Shown in pieces: positions 34,048 through 42,903 of a DNA stretch of 64,000 bases. The first letter of the stretch is position 1. Every line of letters starts with the position of its first letter. The DNA comes from CAZIKF01 sp964539825. GTDB lineage: Bacteria > Muiribacteriota > UBA6191. Below the pieces are notes generated by a model. The model worked only from the letters and a program-made list of their open reading frames with translations. It was not told the origin of the DNA and did no database searches. The translations under genes were made by a program, and so were the position numbers. The stretch is taken from the NCBI GenBank assembly GCA_964539825.1, contig CAZIKF010000015.1, positions 1 to 64,000 on the forward strand, in the 5' to 3' direction.

Positions 34048-35865
34048 TTAGTGAGCTTCACGCTCTTTTCGAATCAATCTCTTAAACGCTTCACTCTTTA
34101 CCATCAATTCTTCCAGGGTCCCCTCGCTCTCTATTTTTCCGCCTTCCATTACCAGGAGACGATCTGCCCTTCTCGCAGAGCTGAGACGATGGGTTACCAA
34201 AACAACCGTGATATTACTCAGTTCAGCCTCAATAGAATCCCAGAAAGCCTCTTCATTTTCGGAGTCCAAAGCAGCTGTTACATCATCCATCAGCAACAAA
34301 GAAGGACTTCCCGCCGCTGCTCGGGCGATTGTGAGACGCTGCTTCTGGCCACCGGAGAGAGTAATCCCCCTCTGCCCGATTTCCTCCTCGTACATTTCAG
34401 GCATAGCCGCAATTTCAGATTTCATCTGGGAAAGAGCAGCGGCCCATTTTACGGTTTCATCCGGAAGATCTCTCCAGAATCGAATGTTTTCAAGAACCGT
34501 TTGAGAAAAGACAAGCGGCTCCTGCGTCACATACCCAATAGCGGACTGATAGGATTGTAGAGAGTGGGCCGGAAGAGGGTGACCATTCAGTAAAATTTCT
34601 CCACCGGTTGGCTCGAAAACACCCGCTATCAATTGAAGAAGAGTGGTCTTGCCCGAACCAATTTCACCCACGATGGCAATGTGCTCACCAGCCTTGAGTT
34701 GAAGATTGATTTTGTGCAGAGCCTCAGACTCATCACCAACAGCAGCAGGATACCTGAAGGAGACATCTCGCATCTCCAGGCTTTGAAAACTCTGCGCCGA
34801 CTTCAACACGATTCCAGAATCTGATTGCGTGTCACTTTCCTCTTCTTTGAGCTCATCCAGACGGTCTACACAGGCAAAAGCCTGTCTCGATGATACAAAG
34901 AGATGAGGTATATCCATCATGGGATACCCAATCATTCCAAGATAGGCAAAGAAGGCATAGTAATTGCCTAAACTCAATTCACCCTGGATGACAAGGATCC
35001 CGCCAACGAGAACCACCAGAATTTGGGATGCGTGAGCCAGGAATTCATAGAATACCTCCAGGCGGCCGGATAGCTTCACAACCCCCATTTCCACATCAAA
35101 GCGGGTAGACAAAATATCACTAAATCTTGATATCTCCCCGCTCTGGGCATTATAAGCTTTAAGAACTCGAATCCCTGAAATGGAAGCTTCCAGCTGATCA
35201 TTGGTTTGACTTATCTGCGATTGATTTTGTTGGTATGCATCCTTCAGCCTGCTGGAGATTCGTATATAGATCATGATCGCAATGGGCAGGGGAGCCAGGC
35301 ATAGAAGCGACAGCGATACATGCAGGCTCATCATGGCCAAAATACAGGCGATGACAACACAAACTGAGTTGAGGGCACGAAAAAGTCCTGAACAGGCAAA
35401 CCAGCTAGTCTTTGGAAAGCGGCTCAAATCATCGGTGAGGCGCGTGACAAGATCACCGGTTCTAAAGCGGCTTAGAAACTCCTGATCTCTACATAGAAGT
35501 GCAGCGAAATATTTGCGCCGGAGAACCTTTTCGAAAATAAGATTCATTCGAGCACGAAAGTAGGGGTACCATCCAGCCGCCATTTGCGCTACTCCAATTC
35601 CAAGCAGCAAAAAAAGAAAATGCCAACGCAGTCCTTCATCAACTACCCCTGAAGTAGTTCCCAGGGAGAGTCTGAGACTATCTATGAGATAGGCGAAAAA
35701 GAGTGGTGAAATCACCGCAACCACGGTAGAAAGAAGGGTCATGAAAACTAGCCATAACGCCCCAAGTGGATAATCTTTCCAGAGCAGGAAAAACCACCTC
35801 CAATAGTGCCAATCCTTCCATCTTGAAGCCAGGCTTTCATCCATTCTATTTGCTATTGAATTCAT
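34048..35865 (-). CDS. ABC exporter half, degenerate-site ATPase partner
   Basis: A 605-residue type IV exporter subunit with six membrane helices (about 25-340) fused to an ATPase. The Walker A is GEIGSGKT, the Q-loop VTQEP and the signature LSGGQKQR is intact. The Walker B reads LLLMDDVTAALD, so the catalytic Glu is Asp. With the altered signature of its neighbour, this is the pattern of heterodimeric exporters with one weak ATP site (TM287/288, BmrCD, TmrAB). It follows the partner gene by 21 bases. Substrate could be a drug, lipid or peptide; no substrate gene is evident. Confidence 0.92.
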   Translation of the reverse strand: MNSIANRMDESLASRWKDWHYWRWFFLLWKDYPLGALWLVFMTLLSTVVAVISPLFFAYLIDSLRLSLGTTSGVVDEGLRWHFLFLLLGIGVAQMAAGWYPYFRARMNLIFEKVLRRKYFAALLCRDQEFLSRFRTGDLVTRLTDDLSRFPKTSWFACSGLFRALNSVCVVIACILAMMSLHVSLSLLCLAPLPIAIMIYIRISSRLKDAYQQNQSQISQTNDQLEASISGIRVLKAYNAQSGEISRFSDILSTRFDVEMGVVKLSGRLEVFYEFLAHASQILVVLVGGILVIQGELSLGNYYAFFAYLGMIGYPMMDIPHLFVSSRQAFACVDRLDELKEEESDTQSDSGIVLKSAQSFQSLEMRDVSFRYPAAVGDESEALHKINLQLKAGEHIAIVGEIGSGKTTLLQLIAGVFEPTGGEILLNGHPLPAHSLQSYQSAIGYVTQEPLVFSQTVLENIRFWRDLPDETVKWAAALSQMKSEIAAMPEMYEEEIGQRGITLSGGQKQRLTIARAAAGSPSLLLMDDVTAALDSENEEAFWDSIEAELSNITVVLVTHRLSSARRADRLLVMEGGKIESEGTLEELMVKSEAFKRLIRKEREAH

Positions 35866-35886
35866 CTCAACACCTCCTCTCCATGC

Positions 35887-37635
35887 TCACGCAGTGCGTG
35901 ATAGAAACCTTGTCTGTAAGGAAAACATCCTGTAATAGCGACCTCTCAAACCGACCAGGGTATCGTGGGTTCCCTGCTCCTGAATCTTTCCATTTTCCAA
36001 GAACAAGATTCGATCCACATGACGGATGGTAGAAAGCCGGTGGGCAATGAGCACCGCGGTTCTACCTTCCATCAATTTATCCAAAGCCTCCTGAATCAGG
36101 TTCTCGGTATGAGGGTCCATGGAGGCGGTTGCCTCATCTAGAACCAGAATTTCAGGATCCTGAACCAGTGCCCTCGTAAAAGACAGTAGCTGACGCTCCC
36201 CAAGAGAAAGATTCCTTCCTCTTTCCTCCAAAACTCTGCTATAGCCGAGTTTCTCAATGATTTCATGAGTTCCCAGGTTTCTGGCAGCCTCACGTACCCT
36301 CTCTTCTGTAATCTCTTGATTCTGTACTCTCAAGTTTTCCAGTATCGTACCGGGGAAAAAATAGGAATCCTGTAACACAAGTCCAATTTTCTCTCTCCAT
36401 GATGTCCGCTCGATTCCAGCCAGATCCCTCCCATTCACAAGGATCCTTCCTTCGGTAGGATCAAAAAATCGGCACAACAGGGAGGCAAAAGTGCTCTTTC
36501 CTCCTCCAGATGGGCCTACCAGGGCTATACGCTCTCCCTGCTTCACTGTTAATTGAATTCGATTTAGCACCAGGTTTTCCGGCTCATAGTGATAATTAAC
36601 ATTTTCAAAACGCAGTTCCTCGATTTGCTCACCACTCGGATAAACCTGATCGCTTTCACAGATTTCACCAGGCTGGACTTTCAGCTCAAGAATTCTCCTC
36701 GCTGCAACCAGGGATCGTTGAATGGTATTAAAACTCTCCGAGAAATGAAGAAGAGGCCATATCATCCTACGGGCAAATTCCAAAAACATGATCAGCTTCC
36801 CCAGGGACATAGTTCCCTGCTGTACTTGTGGGATTCCAAAGAGTAAAACCGCCGCGATGAGCTGAGTCTCGGAGAAAAAAGTGAACACGCTCCAAAAACC
36901 ATACTCAAATTTAGAAGCTCTTAGCTCGGTCTGGTAGCGAGCCTCTCCGACTTTCTCCAGTTCTGATTCGACTTGCGCCTGTCGTCCAAATAAACGGACC
37001 AGGAAAACACCTTGCACATATTCAGCCAGAAAACCGCTCACTCGAGCGTAGGATTCCCTGACCTCGTTATAGATCTTTTTCATCCGTGCCAGAAAAAAGA
37101 TGATACAGACGAGCATTATCGCGCAAACCACGAGCATGGCCATTGCGATTTGAAAATCTGAGAACAAGAGGATGCAGACGATTCCCACAAAGGTCAGAAG
37201 GTTGCTAAGCAGTCTCACGCTCACATGGGAGAAGAACTGCTTAAGCTCCTCCGAGTCACTCTCGATGCGAGCCAGAATCCAACCCACGCGGTTCTTGTTA
37301 AAAAATGTGAGTTCAAGGCTCAGAATTCTCTCAAATAGCTCTCGCTTCAGATCGTTGACAATAGAGAGCCCCATGGCGGAAACCAGGAGAATTTGGCGAT
37401 AACTAAGGAAAACACCCAGACCCAGTAAGCCCATGTAGAGGGCTGAATAGGAGATCAGGGCACGATAATCACTATGCGGTACAGCGTGATCAATGACAAA
37501 GCGAAGGATGATAGGCTGTGCGAGGGTCACCGCGGTCAATGCCAATACGAGCAAGATCGCCTGAAAAAGCTCCCGGCGATGATCTCGTAAATATGGCAAC
37601 AGCTCTAACAGAGCTGCGTAGGCGGATTGTTGCAC
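35887..37635 (-). CDS. ABC exporter half, canonical Walker B partner
   Basis: A 582-residue exporter subunit with six membrane helices (about 18-310) and a C-terminal ATPase: Walker A GPSGGGKST, Q-loop LVLQDSYFF, Walker B EILVLDEATASMD with a proper catalytic Glu. The signature is LSLGERQ instead of LSGGQ. Its own Walker site pairs with the good signature of the 34048-35865 subunit, giving the active site. The reverse pairing gives the degenerate one. It is the first gene of the three-gene operon, and the repeat-rich intergenic region lies upstream. Confidence 0.92.
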   Translation of the reverse strand: MQQSAYAALLELLPYLRDHRRELFQAILLVLALTAVTLAQPIILRFVIDHAVPHSDYRALISYSALYMGLLGLGVFLSYRQILLVSAMGLSIVNDLKRELFERILSLELTFFNKNRVGWILARIESDSEELKQFFSHVSVRLLSNLLTFVGIVCILLFSDFQIAMAMLVVCAIMLVCIIFFLARMKKIYNEVRESYARVSGFLAEYVQGVFLVRLFGRQAQVESELEKVGEARYQTELRASKFEYGFWSVFTFFSETQLIAAVLLFGIPQVQQGTMSLGKLIMFLEFARRMIWPLLHFSESFNTIQRSLVAARRILELKVQPGEICESDQVYPSGEQIEELRFENVNYHYEPENLVLNRIQLTVKQGERIALVGPSGGGKSTFASLLCRFFDPTEGRILVNGRDLAGIERTSWREKIGLVLQDSYFFPGTILENLRVQNQEITEERVREAARNLGTHEIIEKLGYSRVLEERGRNLSLGERQLLSFTRALVQDPEILVLDEATASMDPHTENLIQEALDKLMEGRTAVLIAHRLSTIRHVDRILFLENGKIQEQGTHDTLVGLRGRYYRMFSLQTRFLSRTA

Positions 37636-37727
37636 TTGTTCCTCTCATACCTATTTGCTGGGTTAAATCTTTATATTTTCCTAATTCAATAAACCAATAA
37701 TTCCATAAACCAGCACTTTAATCTTAG

Positions 37728-37906
37728 AGCCTGTTCACGATCTCCATTCTACTGCGATTTGCTGCAAAGCGCATACTCGGCGTTGTCAGCCTGAAAACTG
37801 CTCTCAATGTGCAATAAGCACACCTTCGGCAGTTTTCACACTTCCGGCCTTGATCATCCACTTTTCGCTAAATCTCGCTACAAATGGAGATCGTGAACAG
37901 CCTCTT
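37728..37906. repeat. Nested palindromic element of a second family (F)
   Basis: Terminal arms pair CTGTTCACGATCTCCATT (from 37731) with AATGGAGATCGTGAACAG (to about 37900). Inside, GAAAACTGC (from 37793) pairs with GCAGTTTTC (to about 37838). A 178-base extended hairpin of MITE or REP type with no coding capacity. A decayed partial copy is at 42761. It lacks the core of the E elements. Confidence 0.65.
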
Positions 37907-37913
37907 AGTGACA

Positions 37914-37949
37914 GGTATAGATTTCACCCTTTGGGGTGAAATCTATACT
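37914..37949. repeat. Near-perfect 16-base-pair hairpin
   Basis: Arms 37916-37929 and 37934-37947 (TATAGATTTCACCC and its complement) pair perfectly around a TTTG loop, and one further G-C and one G-T pair extend the stem. No T run follows on either strand, so a terminator is unlikely; it may be an operator for the ABC operon or the end of a mobile element. Confidence 0.55.
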
Positions 37950-37974
37950 GGTAATTGAGACTACGCAGCCAAAT

Positions 37975-38353
37975 CATTTCGGTTGCAGAAAAAAGAAATA
38001 AGTAAAATCAATTTTCAAACACCCAAAACCAAGAAGCCAAATGGCAAAAAGTAAAAAAACCAGCAATCCCAATCCAGAAGAGGGATCAAAGGATTCCAAG
38101 ACAAAAGAAGCCAAAAAAACAAAAAACATGTAAGAAGAAACCAAAACCCAAAAAATAGAGAAAGCAATCAACAGAACAAAAAGAGTCGATCAGCTAAATC
38201 CAGATTAGAAAACAAAATGCGAAGCATGAGAGCCAGGGGAAGAAGCAAAAATGGTAGATCGATCAACTAAATCCAGATTAGAAAACAAAATGCGAAGCAT
38301 GAGAGTCGCAAGAAGAAAATAAATAGGAGAAAGCAATCAAAAAACAAAAATGC
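37975..38353. repeat. A-rich non-coding region with imperfect direct repeats
   Basis: An A-rich strand (polyA tracts, AAAAACAAAAA). A block beginning at 38188 (GATCAGCTAAATCCAGATTA) recurs at 38261, a period of 73 bases. Its tail ACAAAATGCGAAGCATG recurs near 38344 and 38533. The last two copies run straight into the left arms of E4A and E4B, so the direct repeats and palindromes share sequence. No gene is visible. Confidence 0.6.
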
Positions 38354-38511
38354 GAAGCATGTGAGTCGAATTCGGGAGTGCTTCCGGAAGTAAAGAAGGT
38401 TCGAGAAGGCGTAGCTGAAGGGGGCTCGTGAGGAGGAGGTGGCATAGTCACCTTCGACGAGGGAGCGCACTTCAGGTGCACCTTATCGGAGCAGCTTTAC
38501 AGGAAGCACTC
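38354..38511. repeat. Palindromic element E4A (right arm incomplete)
   Basis: A near-identical copy of E4B, 188 bases upstream of it, with only a few differences in 158 bases. The left arm starts GAAGCATGTGAGTCGAATTC. The core hairpin AGGTGGC/ATA/GTCACCT is at 38437-38453, followed by TCGACGAGG. The right arm stops after AGGAAGCACTC (38501-38511), so the long palindrome is not closed. A tandem duplication of E4B is the simplest explanation. Confidence 0.7.
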
Positions 38512-38541
38512 AACAGAACATAAATAAGAAGACAAAAATGC

Positions 38542-38721
38542 GAAGCATGTGAGTCGAATTCGGGAGTGCTTCCGGAAGTAAAGAAGGTTCGAGAAGGCGT
38601 AGCTGAAGGGGGCTCGTGAGGAGGAGGTGGCATAGTCACCTTCGACGAGGGAGCGCCCTTCAGGTGCGTCTTATCGGATCAGCTTTACAGGAAGCACTCC
38701 CGAATTCGACTCACATGCTTC
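38542..38721. repeat. Palindromic element E4B, overlapping the icmF stop codon
   Basis: Perfect terminal inverted arms of about 32 bases (38542-38573 and 38690-38721). The right arm contains the icmF stop codon (38711-38713) and the last codons. The core hairpin AGGTGGC/ATA/GTCACCT is at 38625-38641, with an inner CTGAA/TTCAG stem around it. The interior is homologous to E2 near the thiol dioxygenase, although the arms are unrelated in sequence. Confidence 0.75.
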
Positions 38722-41700
38722 TTCGATATTGGCCGCCTACTTCGTATAAAGTATTACTGATTTGCCCAAGGGAACAAACTCGAACGGTATCCATGAGTTC
38801 CCTAAAAGTATTTCCACCGCTAAGAGCAACTAAACGAAGCTTTTCCAGGGCCGCCTTGGATTCACCTTCATGCAGCTTCTGAAATTCCCTGAGTCTTCTG
38901 ATTTGCTCATTCTTCTCATCATAGGATGCCCGGGTCACAGGAACTGGTTTCTCGGACTCTTCACTCTCCGCCAAAAAGGTATTCACTCCAATGATGGGCA
39001 GGGCTCCGGAACTCTTGCGCTGTTCATAAATCATGGACTCTTCTTGAATTTTCGATCGCTGATACTGAGTTTCCATGGCTCCCAGTACACCACCCCTGCG
39101 GCTAAGGCGCTCAAACTCACAAAGGATGGCTTCTTCCACCAGGTCCGTTAAGTCCTCTATCAGAAAAGAACCCTGCAGGAAATTCTCATTACGGGTCAAG
39201 CCAAGCTCGCGGTTCACGATTAGCTGAATCGCCATCGCTCGCCGCACGGATTCTTCTGTCGGAGTCGTGATCGCTTCGTCATAAGCGTTGGTGTGCAAGG
39301 AATTGCAGTTATCATAGATGGCCATTAAGGCCTGAAGAGTGGTTCGAATATCGTTGAATTGAATCTCCTGGGCATGAAGGGATCTTCCTGAGGTCTGGAT
39401 ATGATATTTGAGTTTTTGCGAGCGGTCTCCTGCCTGGTAAAGGTCGCGCATGGAAACAGCCCAGATTCTTCTTGCCACTCTACCGATCACCGCATATTCC
39501 GGATCCATCCCGTTACTGAAGAAAAAGCTCAGGTTCGCTGCGAAGTCATCGACATTCATCCCCCGAGCGCGATAAGCCTCTACATAGGTAAAGCCATTGG
39601 CCAGGGTAAGGGCACATTGGGTGATGGGGTTAGCCCCGGCCTCCGCAATGTGGTAACCGGAAATGCTCACTGAATAAAAATTGCGAACCTTCTTCTCTAT
39701 GAAATACTCCTGGATATCACCCATCATTTTTAAGGCGAAATCCACTGAAAAAATACAGGTATTCTGAGCCTGGTCTTCCTTGAGAATATCGGCCTGAACC
39801 GTACCGCGAACCTGGCTGAGAGTTCGCTCACGGATCTTTTCAAATTCCTTTCCCTCTGAAGAAATTCCCTCCTGTTGTACCTGCTGTAATGTGGCGGCGT
39901 TTAAAAACATCGCCAATATGATGGGAGCCGGTCCATTTATGGTCATGGAAACCGAAGTATTGGGATTTACCAGGTCAAAGCCCTCAAAGAGATCGCTCAT
40001 ATCTCTAAGAGTACAGATGCTCACCCCTGACTCTCCGATCTTCCCATAAATATCCGGCCTCTCGTGAGGGTCTTCACCATAGAGAGTAACCGAGTCAAAT
40101 GCTGTTGATAGTCGCTTACTATCATCATTTTTAGACAGGTAATGGAACCTTTCATTGGTTCGAGAAGGTCCCCCCTCTCCCGCAAACTGGCGGGTAGGAT
40201 CTTCGTCACTTCTTTTAAAGGGAAATACTCCCCCTGTGAAAGGAAAGCTACCGGGTAAATTTTCCTTTCGCATGAATAAAAGACGGTCCCCCCAGTCCGA
40301 GAGACGAGGAAGGGAAATCTTGGGGATTTTTGTCCCTGAAAGAGATTCAGACCTTAGCTCCACGCTAAATTCCCGTCCCCTTACGCTGTAGGTAAGTTCT
40401 TCTTTGCGGTATTCGGTTTGATCCTTCTCAAATTGTTCCAAGAGAAGCTTTGACTCACTTCCCAGTTCATTTTGAAGATGCTCTATAACGGCCTTTAAAT
40501 CCTGTTGTTCCGGCAAAAGTGCTTGTGCTTCCAGGAGTCTGTAGAGCCGTGACGCTGTGCGAGCCTCTCGATCACTCTCCTTGTGGTAGCTTCGCAGGCA
40601 ATTCGCAATATCAGCCAGGTAATGAACTCGATCCGGGGGGACTACAACACTGGAGTATTTAGCCACCCCAAACTCCCTTGCGGAGATTTCCAAATGCTCC
40701 AGTTGGGAGTTCTTGCGAAAGTGCTCCCATAACCCCTGGAAAAGTACCGTTACTCCCTCATTGTTAAATTGTGAGGCTGTGGTGGCATAAACAGGTAAGT
40801 CTTGTGTATCGGGAGCAAGATCATGATTCCTGCAATACTGTTTTCTGATGTCCTTATAGGCATCCTCTCCTCCGCGCTTTTCCATTTTATTGAGTACAAC
40901 GAAATCAGCCGCATCCAGCATCCCAATCTTTTCCAGTTGAGTTGCTGCCCCATATTCAGGGGTCATTACATAAACACTGGCGTCGGAGAATTCACAAATG
41001 TCCGTGTCGCCCTGGCCGATTCCACTGGTCTCCACCACAATGAGGTCAGCGTCCGAACACTGGAGTACCGCAATCGCGTCATGAATACCCTTTGATAGCG
41101 CACTGGGAGAATCTCTTGTTGCCAGGGATCTCATATAAGTAGAGCCCTCACGCAGGGAATTCATTCGAATGCGATCCCCAAGCAATGCTCCGCCGGTCTT
41201 TCGACTGGTAGGATCCACGCATAGAATCCCAATGTGTATGCTGGGAACATAGCGAAGAAAACGAAGTAAGAGTTCGTCGGTTAAAGAACTTTTCCCCGAG
41301 CCGCCGGTACCGCTGATACCAAGGACTGGAATTTTTTTTCCTGACTTTTCCAGCCAGGTATTCAACTGGGCTTTAGCCTTGAGGTTGCCATTTTCCATGA
41401 GAGTGATCAGAGTGGCGATGGATGAAGGTTTTGAAAAGGTAGGAGGGACAATCTCGCGGGAAGGAAGTTCAAAATCACTGCGGCGCAGACAATCGGAGAT
41501 AATCCCATCCAGGCCTAGTTCCTGCCCATCCCTGGGAGAATAAATTCTCTCAATCCCCTCTTTTTCCAGCGCTTCAATTTCAGCCGGTAAAATCACTCCC
41601 CCCCCACCCCCAAAGATCTTGATATGTTCGGAACCGCGTTCATCAAGAAGCTGTCTAATATAGCGAAAGTACTCCATATGCCCCCCCTGGTAGGAAGAGA

Positions 41701-41914
41701 GACAGATGGCATGAACATCTTCTTCTATCGCGGACTGTGCCACAGCACCCGCCGAGATATTGTGCCCGAGGTGGATGATTTCAGCGCCCCCTTTTTGCAG
41801 CAAGCGCCGCATGATGTTGATGGCGGCATCGTGTCCGTCAAACAGAGAAGCGGCCGTTACCATACGTACTTTATGGACGGGATGGTAAAGATCTTGAACT
41901 CCAACTATTTTCAT
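38711..41914 (-). CDS. icmF: Fused isobutyryl-CoA mutase with G-protein chaperone
   Basis: A 1067-residue IcmF. It has an N-terminal B12-binding domain with SLFDGHDAAI (the base-off His motif), a MeaI-type GTPase with Walker A GTGGSGKSS near residue 196 and the NKME guanine motif, and a C-terminal mutase barrel from about 500 (GVFPFKRSDEDPTRQFAGEG, RLSTAFDSVTLYG, TSVSMTINGPAP). It interconverts isobutyryl- and n-butyryl-CoA, and related acids, with adenosylcobalamin; the GTPase part loads and repairs the cofactor. The FAGEGGP/FDSVTLYG sequence is IcmF-like and not methylmalonyl-CoA mutase-like. AGGAGGT precedes the ATG. I see no B12 riboswitch upstream. The stop codon lies in an E4B arm. Confidence 0.95.
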   Translation of the reverse strand: MKIVGVQDLYHPVHKVRMVTAASLFDGHDAAINIMRRLLQKGGAEIIHLGHNISAGAVAQSAIEEDVHAICLSSYQGGHMEYFRYIRQLLDERGSEHIKIFGGGGGVILPAEIEALEKEGIERIYSPRDGQELGLDGIISDCLRRSDFELPSREIVPPTFSKPSSIATLITLMENGNLKAKAQLNTWLEKSGKKIPVLGISGTGGSGKSSLTDELLLRFLRYVPSIHIGILCVDPTSRKTGGALLGDRIRMNSLREGSTYMRSLATRDSPSALSKGIHDAIAVLQCSDADLIVVETSGIGQGDTDICEFSDASVYVMTPEYGAATQLEKIGMLDAADFVVLNKMEKRGGEDAYKDIRKQYCRNHDLAPDTQDLPVYATTASQFNNEGVTVLFQGLWEHFRKNSQLEHLEISAREFGVAKYSSVVVPPDRVHYLADIANCLRSYHKESDREARTASRLYRLLEAQALLPEQQDLKAVIEHLQNELGSESKLLLEQFEKDQTEYRKEELTYSVRGREFSVELRSESLSGTKIPKISLPRLSDWGDRLLFMRKENLPGSFPFTGGVFPFKRSDEDPTRQFAGEGGPSRTNERFHYLSKNDDSKRLSTAFDSVTLYGEDPHERPDIYGKIGESGVSICTLRDMSDLFEGFDLVNPNTSVSMTINGPAPIILAMFLNAATLQQVQQEGISSEGKEFEKIRERTLSQVRGTVQADILKEDQAQNTCIFSVDFALKMMGDIQEYFIEKKVRNFYSVSISGYHIAEAGANPITQCALTLANGFTYVEAYRARGMNVDDFAANLSFFFSNGMDPEYAVIGRVARRIWAVSMRDLYQAGDRSQKLKYHIQTSGRSLHAQEIQFNDIRTTLQALMAIYDNCNSLHTNAYDEAITTPTEESVRRAMAIQLIVNRELGLTRNENFLQGSFLIEDLTDLVEEAILCEFERLSRRGGVLGAMETQYQRSKIQEESMIYEQRKSSGALPIIGVNTFLAESEESEKPVPVTRASYDEKNEQIRRLREFQKLHEGESKAALEKLRLVALSGGNTFRELMDTVRVCSLGQISNTLYEVGGQYRRSM

Positions 41915-42063
41915 CAGGCACCTCCTACCCCTTCTGAAGATTTGATTCTACCTCAAAAATCCAAGCTTTGACTGCTCAGGGCAAATCCTGGCACGAAAAT
42001 ATCTAGGCAAACCAAATGCTATTGGGCATATAGTAGAAAATAAAAACTCGAAGGAAGGGTCTC

Positions 42064-42759
42064 GTGAAAAAAGGTTTCTTGGTTTGTATTTGCTGTGTTC
42101 TGACTTTGCTGCAAAACTTTGCCGGAGAAGAATCAAAATTCAACTGGGACGAAGAACAGTCTGCGAAGCAATCCCTAGAAAAGAAGCAGATTCCCATTCA
42201 AAGCATACCTCCCCCAAGCAGGCCCTGGAGCGGACAAATACCGATTCCAGCACCTCAAAGACCCTTACCGCCATCCAATTGGGACCGCACCGACCCGTTC
42301 TTTCATATGCACCAGCGCATGGAAGAAATGCAGCGGCAAATGGAGGATAGATTCTCTAATTTTTTCAACAACTTCGATTCAGGCCTCTCCCCCATTGATC
42401 CCAATTCCATTTTTGAGAAGTTTCGCGGAAGTTTCGCAAATCCAGGTTTCAATACCCCATTGCGGCCGCCTGATCCCGTAGGCTTCATTCAGGTTCATGA
42501 GAAAAAGAACTTTATCATCGTGGAAATGTCCGTAGAGAGTCTCAACCTGAACTCCTACCAGGTTGAGGTTCAGGGACAGATTTTACGGATCACGAAAAAG
42601 GAAGAGGTACAGGAGGATAAGAAGAAGAAAAACTCAGTCCATCGATTCTCCATCCTTTCCACAAGCGTCCAATCCACACTCCTACCAGCTCCTGTAGAGC
42701 CCCAATTCAGCAAAGCCATTGTGAAAGGAAAGCTCATCATTACTTTCAAAAAGCTCTAG
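42064..42759 (+). CDS. Exported alpha-crystallin-like (small heat-shock) protein
   Basis: A 231-residue protein that begins with a Sec signal (MKKGFLVCICCVLTLLQNFA). A proline-rich linker (about 45-80) follows, then the amphipathic MHQRMEEMQRQMEDRF, which resembles the N-terminal helix of Hsp20 proteins. A C-terminal beta-rich domain (about 138-231) has the strand pattern of an alpha-crystallin domain (VEMSVESLNLNSYQVEV and KAIVKGKLIITFKKL, where the last replaces the usual A-x-x-x-n-GvL). Small heat-shock proteins are normally cytosolic; the signal peptide makes this a candidate periplasmic holdase. The domain call is moderate, by pattern only. It is monocistronic, between icmF (divergent) and proS. 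Confidence 0.65.
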   Translation: MKKGFLVCICCVLTLLQNFAGEESKFNWDEEQSAKQSLEKKQIPIQSIPPPSRPWSGQIPIPAPQRPLPPSNWDRTDPFFHMHQRMEEMQRQMEDRFSNFFNNFDSGLSPIDPNSIFEKFRGSFANPGFNTPLRPPDPVGFIQVHEKKNFIIVEMSVESLNLNSYQVEVQGQILRITKKEEVQEDKKKKNSVHRFSILSTSVQSTLLPAPVEPQFSKAIVKGKLIITFKKL

Positions 42760-42760
42760 G

Positions 42761-42830
42761 AGCCTGTCGAAGAATTGCCGTCTACTGCGACCGGCTACAA
42801 ATTCAATTCTACTGCAGCCGGCGGGTCTTG
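42761..42830. repeat. Decayed partial copy of repeat family F
   Basis: GAGCCTGT...TCTACTGCGA matches the left end of the element at 37728 with scattered differences, right after the stop of the preceding gene. Two direct copies of TCTACTGC(G/A)(A/G)CCGGC follow each other. The right half of the palindrome is absent. Confidence 0.4.
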
Positions 42831-42903
42831 GATTTGACAATGTCTTTAAGAATCAAGACTTCCTCATGTAGACTGGCACCCTTTGATCTAAGGGGAGCCA
42901 ATT

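Noticed and set aside
37914..37949. Intrinsic terminator
   Set aside because: The stem is strong, but neither strand has a T run after it and no gene ends close by.
41915..42063. Cobalamin riboswitch upstream of icmF
   Set aside because: The 149-base gap shows no B12-box-like sequence and is too short and unstructured for the usual riboswitch.
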